64,000 nucleotides of DNA, from positions 124,001 to 188,000 of the forward strand of contig JAIBDZ010000001.1 in NCBI GenBank assembly GCA_024685975.1, read 5' to 3'. Below, piece after piece: positions 52,588 through 60,923 of this stretch (positions are counted from its first letter, which is position 1; each line of letters begins with the position of its first letter). The notes under the pieces were generated by a model, which ran no database searches, was not told the DNA's origin, and saw only the letters and a list, made by a program, of their open reading frames with translations. Source of the DNA: Piscirickettsiaceae bacterium (GTDB taxonomy: Bacteria > Pseudomonadota > Gammaproteobacteria > Nitrosococcales > Methylophagaceae). The translations under genes were made by a program, and so were the position numbers.

Positions 52588-53859
52588 ATGAGTGCCCATT
52601 TAACAGACCTGGCTTTTAAGTCATTAGCGTTGCATGAATCTTTACTAAGCGGGTTGAGTGACGCGGGCTTTGAATATTGCACGCCGATTCAAGCAAAGTC
52701 GTTACCTATTTTGCTGTCAGGACAAGACGTGGCGGGTCAAGCGCAAACAGGAACAGGCAAAACGATTGCGTTCTTATTGGCGACTTTTCAGCGTCTGATT
52801 GAGGTCCCTGCATTCGACAATTGGGATGGCAAACAACCTCGCGCATTAATTTTAGCACCGACTAGGGAGCTTGCGATTCAAATTGCCAATGATGCGCATT
52901 TATTAAATAAAGCGGCCAATTTGCGCATTGCTGTCGCGCATGGCGGTAAAGATTATGAAAAGCAAAAAACGACGATTTTAAATGGTGTTGATATTTTAAT
53001 CGGCACACCAGGCCGTTTATTGGATTATCACAAACAACGGGTTTTTGATCTGAAACAAGTGCAAGCGATGGTGTTAGACGAAGCGGATCGCATGTTTGAT
53101 TTAGGTTTTATTAAAGACGTGCGTTATTTCTTACGCAGGATCCCAAATCCAAGCCAACGCTTAGGTATGCTGTTCTCAGCGACGATGAGTTATAAAGTCA
53201 GCGAACTTGCGTATGAGCATATGAATAACCCACAAAAAGTGCAGGTGTCACCAGAAAAAGTATCGAGTGACCGTATTGAAGAGTCGGTTTATTACCCTGC
53301 TAATGATGAGAAAATCCCATTATTATTGACGTTGATTAAACGCATTGAGCCTCAACGTAGCATTGTCTTTGTGAATACTAAACATGCCGCAGATAAAGTG
53401 TGGAGTTATTTAGAGGGCAATGGGTATCCTGCCGCTTTATTGTCAGGTGATGTGCCACAGAAAAAACGTGAACAATTGTTAAAGCGATTCCAAGAAGGCG
53501 AATATCATTTTATGGTTGCGACGGATGTCGCTGCCCGTGGTTTGCATATTCCCGAAGTGAGTCATGTGTTTAATTATGATTTACCGCAAGATAGCGAAGA
53601 TTATGTTCATCGGATAGGCCGTACAGCGCGTGCAGGTGCTAGTGGTGTGGCGATTAGTTTTGCCTGTGAAGAATATGTTTTTTCTTTACCTGATATTGAA
53701 GCTTATATTAAACATAAATTGCCTGTCACGGCGGTGTCAGACGAAGTCTTGATATCACCTGAACCACCAAAAAAAATGGAAAAACGTCCTCCAATTAGGC
53801 GACCAAATAATAAAAATAAGCCTTCGCAATCAAGAAGACGGCACAAACCCAAACAATAA
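52588..53859 (+). CDS. rhlB: ATP-dependent RNA helicase RhlB
   Basis: DEAD-box helicase of the RNA degradosome in enteric bacteria. The 423 residues (E. coli 421) carry the Q-motif FEYCTPIQAKSLP, Walker A QAQTGTGKT (51-59), APTRELAIQ, GTPGRLLDY, VLDEADRMFDLGF, SAT, and HRIGRTARAG. A basic tail follows (RPPIRRPNNKNKPSQSRRRHK). The divergent trxA neighbour supports RhlB over RhlE. Whether RNase E here binds it cannot be judged. Confidence 0.92.
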   Translation: MSAHLTDLAFKSLALHESLLSGLSDAGFEYCTPIQAKSLPILLSGQDVAGQAQTGTGKTIAFLLATFQRLIEVPAFDNWDGKQPRALILAPTRELAIQIANDAHLLNKAANLRIAVAHGGKDYEKQKTTILNGVDILIGTPGRLLDYHKQRVFDLKQVQAMVLDEADRMFDLGFIKDVRYFLRRIPNPSQRLGMLFSATMSYKVSELAYEHMNNPQKVQVSPEKVSSDRIEESVYYPANDEKIPLLLTLIKRIEPQRSIVFVNTKHAADKVWSYLEGNGYPAALLSGDVPQKKREQLLKRFQEGEYHFMVATDVAARGLHIPEVSHVFNYDLPQDSEDYVHRIGRTARAGASGVAISFACEEYVFSLPDIEAYIKHKLPVTAVSDEVLISPEPPKKMEKRPPIRRPNNKNKPSQSRRRHKPKQ

Positions 53860-53876
53860 TAGTGTAAATTGTTCTT

Positions 53877-54218
53877 ATGCAAATTAACGGTCATTCACTT
53901 TTAACTGCGTATCCTCAAGGCACGGCTGAACAACGGCGAGATATTGCGCGCCCGCCAGTGATTATTGATGCTGAACCGAAATCGACACAAGCAAGGCCAT
54001 TATTACCTGCAACGACGGAAACGGCGGCTTATCAGGCAGAATTAACACAAGAGAGTGACCGACAAGCGCGTTTTGTCCGTTTGGTGGCAGAGCAAGACCT
54101 TCAACAAACGACGTCTGCTGATGATGTTGTCCTTCCTGAAGGTATTCAACAATACCAACAAGTTGCTGAATTGAATGCCGTTTCATCTCAACAAAGGTTG
54201 TTTGATGAGCTGGTTTAA
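53877..54218 (+). CDS. Hypothetical protein, 113 residues
   Basis: Unrecognised small protein starting 17 bases after rhlB on the same strand. It has no signal peptide or membrane segment. It is polar, Gln/Ala/Glu-rich, with a Pro-containing middle (ARPPVIIDAEPKSTQARPLLPATTETAAYQAEL) and a likely helix near the C-terminus (LPEGIQQYQQVAELNAVSSQQRLFDELV). Codon use looks like its neighbours. It overlaps the next gene by 14 bases. The tight spacing supports a real gene; no function can be proposed. Confidence 0.6.
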   Translation: MQINGHSLLTAYPQGTAEQRRDIARPPVIIDAEPKSTQARPLLPATTETAAYQAELTQESDRQARFVRLVAEQDLQQTTSADDVVLPEGIQQYQQVAELNAVSSQQRLFDELV

Positions 54219-54921
54219 GTCGTGTGTATTGTGTTGTTTTTTTCTTCTTACTGCTTGCCAATCTTCTCCTCCTAAAAAAGACATCAACGCAGCTGATCTA
54301 GATCGGGCAGGTGTCTCTCGCTTGGTCAAAACTGATATTGATGAAGTGGCCGAATTACATCAACAGGCGGTGATGCAAGACTTAAAAACCTTGATGATAA
54401 AGCTGTATCGCCGGAACCCACAGCAACGGTTTGATAAAGATCGTCGAGATTTGCAACAAAGCGTCGATTTAGTTTTTCAACGACCTTATGATTATGGTTA
54501 TCATCATTGGGATGGCTTGGCGGGCACAGAGATCATTCAACTGGCATTGGATCCTGATTATCTGGTGAATGACCGAGTATTGGCTTTTATCATCGGTTTA
54601 AGAAAAATGTTGATGGCATCTTATGATAATCAAAAAACATTTCATTTATTATCTGATCTTGATGAACAGAAACTATACAACAGCGCGAGAAATATCGAAG
54701 TGGCGGCTTGGTTGTTAGCGGAAAGGTGTGATGCGAAAGGACGGTTATTGATTGTCAGTGATAGTCTTGAGACGGAGCAACGTAATCTGAGCTTTCAACG
54801 CCTCATCGGTAAAATGATTGCAACACAAGATAATTTGGCCAGTATCATTTCGCATAAAGAAGGCCGAATGATTAAAGCGGTGGTTATTCGGGCGGCTTCC
54901 ATGGCTTTTTTACCGATTTAG
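54205..54921 (+). CDS. Conserved hypothetical lipoprotein
   Basis: 238-residue protein starting at the ATG at 54205 with AAGG eight bases upstream. A lipoprotein signal ends in LLTAC (Cys18), followed by QSSPPKKD; the absence of Asp after Cys suggests outer-membrane sorting. The rest is mostly helical: VAELHQQAVMQDLKTLMIKLYRRNPQQ, a Trp/Tyr-rich RPYDYGYHHWDGLAG, and a LYNSARNIEVAAWLLA region. I recall similar conserved lipoproteins in other gammaproteobacteria but no function. It converges on ubiI with a 12-base overlap. Confidence 0.72.
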   Translation: MSWFKSCVLCCFFLLTACQSSPPKKDINAADLDRAGVSRLVKTDIDEVAELHQQAVMQDLKTLMIKLYRRNPQQRFDKDRRDLQQSVDLVFQRPYDYGYHHWDGLAGTEIIQLALDPDYLVNDRVLAFIIGLRKMLMASYDNQKTFHLLSDLDEQKLYNSARNIEVAAWLLAERCDAKGRLLIVSDSLETEQRNLSFQRLIGKMIATQDNLASIISHKEGRMIKAVVIRAASMAFLPI

Positions 54922-56121
54922 TGGTGGTTTAGTTAAGTTCGGGTTTGCAAAACGTTGGCCGGTGGCTTGTTGAGTAAAGAGATTTTTCAGATATTGGTTT
55001 TGTTCAACACCTTTGAAACCACATTGTCGTAATGTGCGTACGATAGGGTTATCAGAGCCAAAAATGCGGTGAAATGCCTCCATCGTCAATTGAATTGCTT
55101 TATTGTCCCCTAGACGGCGTCGTTGGTATTTTCTTAAGGTCAGCTCACTGCCGATATGTTTACCTTTATGATGGGCTTCCAATACAACTTCAGCTAATGT
55201 TGCGGCATCAAGTAATCCTATATTGACGCCTTGGCCTGCTAGAGGATGAATCGTATGGGCAGCATCGCCAACAAGCGCAAACCCTGGTTCGACATAATGT
55301 TGGGCGTGACGGGCCGTTAATGGGAAACTGGCACGGGCACTGATATCGGTCACATCACCAAGAATATGATCTATTGCCGCAGCTAAAGTGTGTTTAAAAG
55401 CGTCATCATCTAATTGCTTCAAACAGGCTGTTTCTTCTGTCGAATTTGACCAAACGATGGAACATTGGTGAGGGTCAGCCAAAGGTAATAATGCCAATGG
55501 TCCTTCGGTGAAAAAACGTTGTCTCGCTGTTTCATTATGGGGTTTTTCAGTGGTAATCGTACAAACAAGTCCTTGTTGTTCATAATCCCAACTTTTGCAT
55601 TCAATGCCCGCCCATTCACGTAATGGGGACTGAGCACCATCGGCAGCGACAATCAGATCGGCACTGATGTGTTGGCCACTTTCTAATTGTAAAACATTGC
55701 CTGTTTTAGCCAGAGGCTTGTCTGGGCATAACAGCTGTATATTACTTTGTTGCTGACAGCGGGTTAAACAGGCTTGTTGGATATGGCGGTTTTCGATCAA
55801 GTGACCAAGATGGGCAAGGCCGAGATCGGCGCTATCAAAGTGTAAGGTATTTTGAGGGCTTTCCCATACCTCCATCTGCCTAAATGGGCTGAGACGTTGT
55901 GGAATAAAGTGAGGCCAAATAGCAAGGTTTCTAAAAATAGATTCGCTGGCTTGATTGATGGCACTGACGCGTAAGTCGATAGGATCATCTACTTCGATCA
56001 GGCGGTGTGGATTAGGTTCAATGAGCGCGATGTTAAGCGAGGGGTCTTGGCTTAGCGCAACAGCAAGCGTGCTACCGACCATGCCTGCACCGACTACGAT
56101 GACATCATAATGTTGGTTCAT
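54910..56121 (-). CDS. ubiI: FAD-dependent ubiquinone hydroxylase UbiI-like (VisC)
   Basis: FAD monooxygenase of the ubiquinone ring-hydroxylase family; UbiI puts on the C5 hydroxyl. The 403 residues have the Rossmann start DVIVVGAGMVGSTLAVALS, the middle DG motif LIVAADGAQSPLREW, and the FAD-ribityl motif ALVGDAAHTIHPLAGQGVNIGLLDA. It is the second of two such genes, overlapping ubiH by ATGA. The order ygfB-pepP-ubiH-ubiI matches E. coli, which supports UbiI over UbiM or UbiF. Confidence 0.88.
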   Translation of the reverse strand: MNQHYDVIVVGAGMVGSTLAVALSQDPSLNIALIEPNPHRLIEVDDPIDLRVSAINQASESIFRNLAIWPHFIPQRLSPFRQMEVWESPQNTLHFDSADLGLAHLGHLIENRHIQQACLTRCQQQSNIQLLCPDKPLAKTGNVLQLESGQHISADLIVAADGAQSPLREWAGIECKSWDYEQQGLVCTITTEKPHNETARQRFFTEGPLALLPLADPHQCSIVWSNSTEETACLKQLDDDAFKHTLAAAIDHILGDVTDISARASFPLTARHAQHYVEPGFALVGDAAHTIHPLAGQGVNIGLLDAATLAEVVLEAHHKGKHIGSELTLRKYQRRRLGDNKAIQLTMEAFHRIFGSDNPIVRTLRQCGFKGVEQNQYLKNLFTQQATGQRFANPNLTKPPLNR

Positions 56122-57323
56122 AAGGCAATGCCTCGTGCGAGTTTAGGTTGTTTTCTAGCTAGGCCCATACTGCGCTGAGCAATAACATGTTTTGCGGGTG
56201 AGCATAAATCGAGCAGCGTTAATCCTGCTGCTCTGGCGTGACCTAATAACGGATTTGCATTGCTGAATAGTCTGACTAAGGTATTTGTTGCGGCAATAAC
56301 GTCATCTTGGTCTTGTTGTTGCCATTGTTGATAGTCATGTAACAAGGAAGCATGACCACAATCTTGAGGGTGATGACTTAATACTTCGGCAAGAGAGGCA
56401 ACATCTCTTAAGCCGAGGTTAAAACCTTGCCCAGCAATAGGGTGTAGGTTGTGTGCGGCATTACCGATAAAAACAAGGCGTTGTTGGATCATCTGATCGG
56501 TTTGAGTCAGTTTTAAGGGGTAATGGGCTCGCTTGCCTACTTGAGTAAAGCGGCCTAAACGATAACCAAACTCTTCTTGGAGTCGTGCTAAGAAGTCATG
56601 GTCTGTTAAGTTGAGCAGGTTTTTTTCTTGTCCTGATTTGATTGTCCAGACAAGGCTTGAACGATTATCTGGCATCGGTAATAACGCAATCGGACCATGT
56701 TCAGTAAAACGTTCGAAAGCACGGTGTTGGTGTGCTTTGTCTGTAGTGACATTGGCGGTAATGGCGGTTTGTTGGTAATGCTGCTCGGTTATGGATAAAC
56801 CTAATAACTGCCGAATAGTCGAGTTTGCGCCATCCGCAGCCACGATAAGTTTGCCTGTGATGGCGGCATTATTATCTAATTGTATGCTGACGTTATCATC
56901 GTATTGATGTAATTGCGTCACTTTTCGAGGGCAATGTAAATCTAGATGAGAATGGGATTGCATTGCTTGATTTAAGACATGCCCCATTGCTCTTGCTAAG
57001 ATGACTTGGCCTAAGGCAGGCACCTTTTCTTGTTGGGCTGAAAGACGCGTTGCGCCAAAATGGCCACGATCAGAGATATGAATATGTTCTATCGCCGTAC
57101 TATATGGCGCCAATTGTGACCATAAACCCATCGTGTCAAATATGCGTTGTGAACCATAAGATAATGCGATGCCTCTGTCGTCATAACTTGGCTGTTGATC
57201 GGTTTTAAAATCAAAAGCTTCAATGAGTGCGATGCGGTATTGCGTATTCTTTAAGGCGAGAGCAAGACTTGCGCCGACCATGCCACCACCCACGATAATG
57301 ATGTCGTAATCTTGAGTTGTCAT
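56118..57323 (-). CDS. ubiH: 2-octaprenyl-6-methoxyphenol hydroxylase UbiH
   Basis: FAD monooxygenase adding the C1 hydroxyl in ubiquinone synthesis. The 401 residues carry YDIIIVGGGMVGASLALAL, LIVAADGANSTIRQLLG and FIGNAAHNLHPIAGQGFNLGLRDVASLAEVL. The usual GDAAH is GNAAH here, as is common in UbiH. It follows pepP by one base and overlaps ubiI by four. Confidence 0.9.
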   Translation of the reverse strand: MTTQDYDIIIVGGGMVGASLALALKNTQYRIALIEAFDFKTDQQPSYDDRGIALSYGSQRIFDTMGLWSQLAPYSTAIEHIHISDRGHFGATRLSAQQEKVPALGQVILARAMGHVLNQAMQSHSHLDLHCPRKVTQLHQYDDNVSIQLDNNAAITGKLIVAADGANSTIRQLLGLSITEQHYQQTAITANVTTDKAHQHRAFERFTEHGPIALLPMPDNRSSLVWTIKSGQEKNLLNLTDHDFLARLQEEFGYRLGRFTQVGKRAHYPLKLTQTDQMIQQRLVFIGNAAHNLHPIAGQGFNLGLRDVASLAEVLSHHPQDCGHASLLHDYQQWQQQDQDDVIAATNTLVRLFSNANPLLGHARAAGLTLLDLCSPAKHVIAQRSMGLARKQPKLARGIAL

Positions 57324-57324
57324 A

Positions 57325-58638
57325 TTACTTTGCAGCGTCTGCCATCAGGGCTTCAATATCATCAATTTCTTTAGGTGCAGAGGCACTCAATACGTCATGG
57401 CCTGTTTTTGTCACTAGCACATCGTCTTCAATACGAATCCCAATGAAATGCCATTTTTTCGGCACAGAGTCTAAATCGCGAATATAGAGCCCAGGTTCTA
57501 CGGTTAATACCATGCCTGGCTCTAACATGCGCCATTCTTCATCGATTTTATAGTCACCGACATCATGTACGTCCATACCAAGCCAGTGCCCTGTGCGGTG
57601 CATATAAAAATCACGGTAAGCTTGTTCTTCGATTAAAGTATCTATATCACCGTCTAACAGACCAATCTCGATGAGGCCTTCAGTGAGGACGCGTACAGCA
57701 GCTTCATGAGGCTGATTCCAATGATTGCCGGGTTTGACTTCAGCGATGGCTGCTTTTTGTGCTGCTAATACAATACTGTAGATGGTTTTTTGTGCATCAG
57801 TAAATTTGCCATTAATGGGAAACGTGCGGGTAATATCTCCAGCGTAATAATCGTATTCTGCACCGGCATCGATGAGCAGTAATTCATTATTTTTGAGACG
57901 GTGATTATTGTCAATATAGTGCAATATACAGCCATTTTCACCGCCACCAACGATAGAAGGGTAGGCGGGTGAACGACAGTCATTTTTCATAAATTCATGA
58001 ATGATTTCTGCTTCGACTTGGTATTCCCACTTTCCGGGCTGGGTAAATTGCATCGCCCTGATATGCGCTTGTGCTGAGATCTCAGCTGCTTGACGCATGG
58101 CTTTGATTTCAGCACTGCTTTTGAATAAGCGCAATTCATTGAGGCTATGATCTAATTCAATAATTTCCGTTGGAGAATGCTTTCCTTGGCGGTTGGCTTT
58201 TCTTAAATGATTGAGAAAGCCCACCATTTTTTGATCAAAACTTGGGATATTACCCATGGTGTAAAAGACTTTTTCACGGCCTTCTAATAAGCCGGGAAGA
58301 ATGTCATCGAGATCTGATATCGGGTATGAATCATCAGCATTAAAGTGAGCGATAGCGCCTTCTTGTCCTGCTCGATAACCATCCCATATTTCTTTTTCTA
58401 GATCACGTTCACGACAGAATAAAAGGAATTCACCATGTTCTCGATTAGGGACCAAAACCATGACCGATTCAGGCTCATCGAAGCCGCTAAGGTAATGAAA
58501 GTTACTATCACTGCGATATTGATAATCGACATCTCGGTTACGTGTGGCGACTTGCGCATTAGGCAGTACAGCGATGCTGTTAGGCCCCATGATATCCATT
58601 AAACGTTGGCGTCGTCTCGCGAATTCTTTTTTATTCAT
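57325..58638 (-). CDS. pepP: Xaa-Pro aminopeptidase PepP
   Basis: Manganese aminopeptidase removing N-terminal residues before proline. The 437 residues match E. coli PepP (441). The N-terminal creatinase-like domain begins NKKEFARRRQRLMDIMG. The pita-bread catalytic domain has metal ligands in LLIDAGAEYDYYAGDITRTF (two Asp), HRTGHWLGMDVHDVG (His), VEPGLYI (Glu) and IRIEDDV (Glu). It lies one base before ubiH and 16 bases after ygfB. Confidence 0.95.
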   Translation of the reverse strand: MNKKEFARRRQRLMDIMGPNSIAVLPNAQVATRNRDVDYQYRSDSNFHYLSGFDEPESVMVLVPNREHGEFLLFCRERDLEKEIWDGYRAGQEGAIAHFNADDSYPISDLDDILPGLLEGREKVFYTMGNIPSFDQKMVGFLNHLRKANRQGKHSPTEIIELDHSLNELRLFKSSAEIKAMRQAAEISAQAHIRAMQFTQPGKWEYQVEAEIIHEFMKNDCRSPAYPSIVGGGENGCILHYIDNNHRLKNNELLLIDAGAEYDYYAGDITRTFPINGKFTDAQKTIYSIVLAAQKAAIAEVKPGNHWNQPHEAAVRVLTEGLIEIGLLDGDIDTLIEEQAYRDFYMHRTGHWLGMDVHDVGDYKIDEEWRMLEPGMVLTVEPGLYIRDLDSVPKKWHFIGIRIEDDVLVTKTGHDVLSASAPKEIDDIEALMADAAK

Positions 58639-58654
58639 AATAATGTGGTGATAA

Positions 58655-59203
58655 TTAATGTGATGTTGTTATATCGTCTGGGTTAGCTGGTTGTAGTTCG
58701 TTAAATAATAAGAATAACCCCATGCGTAAGTATTCGGTGAGTTCTTCAAAGTTGGTTTCTTCTTCATTACTATCTTCGATGTCATCATCGCTAATTTGAC
58801 TAATTTTAATCACATCTGCGAGATATTCTTGTGCATCTTCTGATAATTCGACTTCATCAGTTAACCCTGACACCCCTAAACCATACACCAAACCATGACT
58901 CCAGTCTGACATCGCTAAAATGCGCGACGATAAGGGCGCATCATCATCTGGCAAGGCTAATTGCAGATCAAAATCAAGGCTATTGAGCGATTGAATTGTT
59001 TGATCGAATAGCGCAGTAAGGTCATGTCCTTCTTTTTCATCTGGGTGCATGTCGTCGTAGAGTGTTTTATACCAGTCTAAGCGGTTTGCTTCGGCATTGA
59101 TACATAATAAACCGCATAATGCGCCTTGTAATTCTGCTGTACTAGCGGGGCCGTCACCTTGGTTATTTTCGGCAGATAATGAAGGAAAGTATAGTTCTGA
59201 CAT
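58655..59203 (-). CDS. ygfB: UPF0149 family protein YgfB
   Basis: Conserved protein next to pepP in gammaproteobacteria; in Pseudomonas it has been linked to control of ampDh3 and beta-lactam resistance. From the ATG at 59203 it has 182 residues; longer readings run into the divergent gene. Features: AELQGALCGLLCIN near 25, LALPDDDAPLSSRILAMSDWSHGLVYGLGVSGL, and an acidic C-terminus with DDDIEDSNEEETNFEELTEYLRMGLFLLFNEL. No metal or catalytic motif is apparent. Confidence 0.9.
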   Translation of the reverse strand: MSELYFPSLSAENNQGDGPASTAELQGALCGLLCINAEANRLDWYKTLYDDMHPDEKEGHDLTALFDQTIQSLNSLDFDLQLALPDDDAPLSSRILAMSDWSHGLVYGLGVSGLTDEVELSEDAQEYLADVIKISQISDDDIEDSNEEETNFEELTEYLRMGLFLLFNELQPANPDDITTSH

Positions 59204-59311
59204 TGTGATAGGACTCAAAGTTAATAAAGATAATGATGACAATTGTTGACCCAATCGACGGCGCACGTCTATAGTTAGGGCTGAATTTTGTCGTTTTAAG
59301 AATGCATAGTA

Positions 59312-59521
59312 ATGGAAAAAGACGAACTGCAACAATTAGAACATCAAGTTGACGACTTATTACGGGTCAGTCGTCGCATGCGTGAAGAAAACATGTTGTT
59401 GAAGTCTCAACAGTCTGCATGGCTTGCTGAACGCGCTAAATTAATAGAACGAACGGAGTTGGCTCGAAGTCGTATTGATAAGATGGTAGAACGTTTAAAA
59501 CAATTGGATAGTGAGTTATGA
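59312..59521 (+). CDS. ZapB-like coiled-coil protein (TIGR02449 family)
   Basis: 69-residue protein, nearly all heptad-like coiled coil (LQQLEHQVDDLLRVSRRMREENMLLKSQ..RIDKMVERLKQLD). It matches the small family that precedes zapA in pseudomonads and others. It overlaps zapA by ATGA, so the pair is co-translated. A role in FtsZ-ring or ZapA-linked scaffolding is likely but inferred. It is divergent from ygfB. Confidence 0.88.
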   Translation: MEKDELQQLEHQVDDLLRVSRRMREENMLLKSQQSAWLAERAKLIERTELARSRIDKMVERLKQLDSEL

Positions 59522-59820
59522 GTTCGCCGGTAGTGGTGACGATTTTAGGCAAGGAATATCAAGTTGCCTGTCCCGAAGAAGAAAAACCTGCGCTGATTGC
59601 TTCCGCACAATTGCTGCATGACAGCATGGAAAAGATTCGTAACACAGGAAAAGTGGTCGGTTTAGATCGCATCGCTGTGATGGCCGCGCTGAATATCGCA
59701 CATGAATTGATTGGTTTTCAAAATCAAGGAAATAGCGATCCTGAGACCACTGAAAAACTGCTGCAGATGAAGGACAAAGTGAACGCTTTTTTACAAGAAG
59801 AACGCCAGTTAGATTTGTAA
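59518..59820 (+). CDS. zapA: Cell division protein ZapA
   Basis: Cross-links FtsZ filaments in the division ring. The 100 residues start SSPVVVTILGKEYQVACPEEEKPALIASAQLL, the usual ZapA globular head, then GLDRIAVMAALNIAHELI and a C-terminal coiled coil ending in LLQMKDKVNAFLQEERQL. 6S RNA lies directly downstream, the standard zapA-ssrS order. Confidence 0.94.
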   Translation: MSSPVVVTILGKEYQVACPEEEKPALIASAQLLHDSMEKIRNTGKVVGLDRIAVMAALNIAHELIGFQNQGNSDPETTEKLLQMKDKVNAFLQEERQLDL

Positions 59821-59863
59821 ATAAGGCTGCTTATCATTTCAAATGAGCGTATCATTACCCTTA

Positions 59864-60036
59864 AGTTCTGCGGTGTTCGATAGCGGCAAGTGTGTCTTGA
59901 GCCGATAAGCAAATGCTACGGAGACTGATATCTAGATGGCGTGCAGGCTCGCAAGTCGAGAAGCCCAATTTTAGATAGATGTATCCACTTGAACCTACAT
60001 GGTTCGAGAACCCGTCCGCGCCGGCACTGTGGGACT
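59864..60036 (+). ncRNA. ssrS: 6S RNA (ssrS)
   Basis: 6S RNA binds sigma-70 RNA polymerase and dampens transcription in slow growth. The terminal stem pairs AGTTCTGCGGTG (59864-59875) with CACTGTGGGACT (60025-60036) over all 12 positions, allowing G-U pairs. Inside are stretches close to E. coli 6S: TTGAGCCGATA, GTCGAGAAGCCC, CTTGAACC..GGTTCGAGAACC and CGCGCCGGCA. A TATCAT hexamer at 59850-59855 fits a -10 box nine bases upstream. A T-rich run (60040-60048) follows. Location after zapA is canonical. The fau/ygfA gene that usually follows is absent. Confidence 0.93.
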
Positions 60037-60117
60037 GTCTTTCTTTTTTCATCCTATTTTATGATGTCTATATAGGCATTAACCTGTATTTCCTCAATAT
60101 GTGTTGTCTGTTCTAAT

Positions 60118-60139
60118 ACCCATTCATTTGTTAATGGGG
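60118..60139 (+). promoter_or_regulatory. Small hairpin over a ribosome-binding site
   Basis: CCCATT and AATGGG pair (6 base pairs, loop CATTTGTT) just before the second LolA-fold gene. The 3' arm runs into the GGGG that lies seven bases before its ATG, so the hairpin could limit translation. Short stem; low to moderate support. Confidence 0.35.
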
Positions 60140-60145
60140 TAACAC

Positions 60146-60913
60146 ATGTCTCAGTTTGTTTCATTTACGCTTCTATTGGTGATGCTTTGGTCTTCTCCTT
60201 TGATGGCAGAAACAGCATCAGACGAGTCTATTCGTGTCAAACAGCTGCTCAATGCCGTCGATGATTTATGGCGTGGAGAGTCTTCCTATGCCGTGACATC
60301 AATGCATGTCAAAACGGCACATTATGAGCGCACCATGAAAATGGAAGGCTGGTCTAAGGGTAAAGAAAAGACCCTGTTTCGTGTGATGCAGCCTTTACGA
60401 GAAAAAGGCACCGCGACCTTAAAATCAGATAGTCATATCTACACTTACCTCCCAAAAACAGACCGGACCATTAAATTAACCAGTGGCATGATGATGGGAT
60501 CTTGGATGGGAAGTCATCTGACCAATGATGATCTCGTGAAAGAAGCCCGCTTAGAAGAAGATTACACCGCTGAAATCAGTTTTGAAGGGGAGCGCGACGG
60601 TCAGGAAGTTATTGAATTTACATTAATTCCAAGACCTGAAGCAGCCGTGGTGTGGGGAAAGCTAGAGTTAACTATTTTGGCGGATAGTCATATTCCTTTG
60701 GTGGAATATTATTATGACGAAGATATGGTTTTGGCTCGTACGATTATGTTTACGGATATTCAAATGTTAGGTGGCCAATTACGCCCAACGACATTACGCG
60801 TGATGCCGTCAGATGAACCGGAAGAATATACTGAGTTTGTATACGAGCAATTGTCTTTAAATGTGACGTTAAAAGACAGTTTGTTTTCATTGTCGAGTTT
60901 GAAGAAACGTTAG
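60146..60913 (+). CDS. LolA-fold 'outer membrane lipoprotein-sorting' family protein (second copy)
   Basis: 255-residue secreted protein with a signal peptide (about 1-22, ending LMA) and a LolA-like body. Matching points to the protein at 41071-41847 fall at nearly equal positions: KGTATL (about 88), YTYLPKTDRTIKL (about 100-112), MGSWMGSHLTNDDL (about 117-130) and a C-terminal LKDSLFSLSSLKKR. It leads an operon with two LolC/FtsX-type permeases and an ATPase. It is probably the periplasmic carrier for their cargo, or a subunit that receives it. The cargo is unknown. Confidence 0.82.
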   Translation: MSQFVSFTLLLVMLWSSPLMAETASDESIRVKQLLNAVDDLWRGESSYAVTSMHVKTAHYERTMKMEGWSKGKEKTLFRVMQPLREKGTATLKSDSHIYTYLPKTDRTIKLTSGMMMGSWMGSHLTNDDLVKEARLEEDYTAEISFEGERDGQEVIEFTLIPRPEAAVVWGKLELTILADSHIPLVEYYYDEDMVLARTIMFTDIQMLGGQLRPTTLRVMPSDEPEEYTEFVYEQLSLNVTLKDSLFSLSSLKKR

Positions 60914-60923
60914 GCTCAAATCG

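Noticed and set aside
59901-59910. GCCGATAA-type sigma-28 box
   Set aside because: The GCCGATAAG here is part of the conserved interior of 6S RNA and has no matching -35 element.
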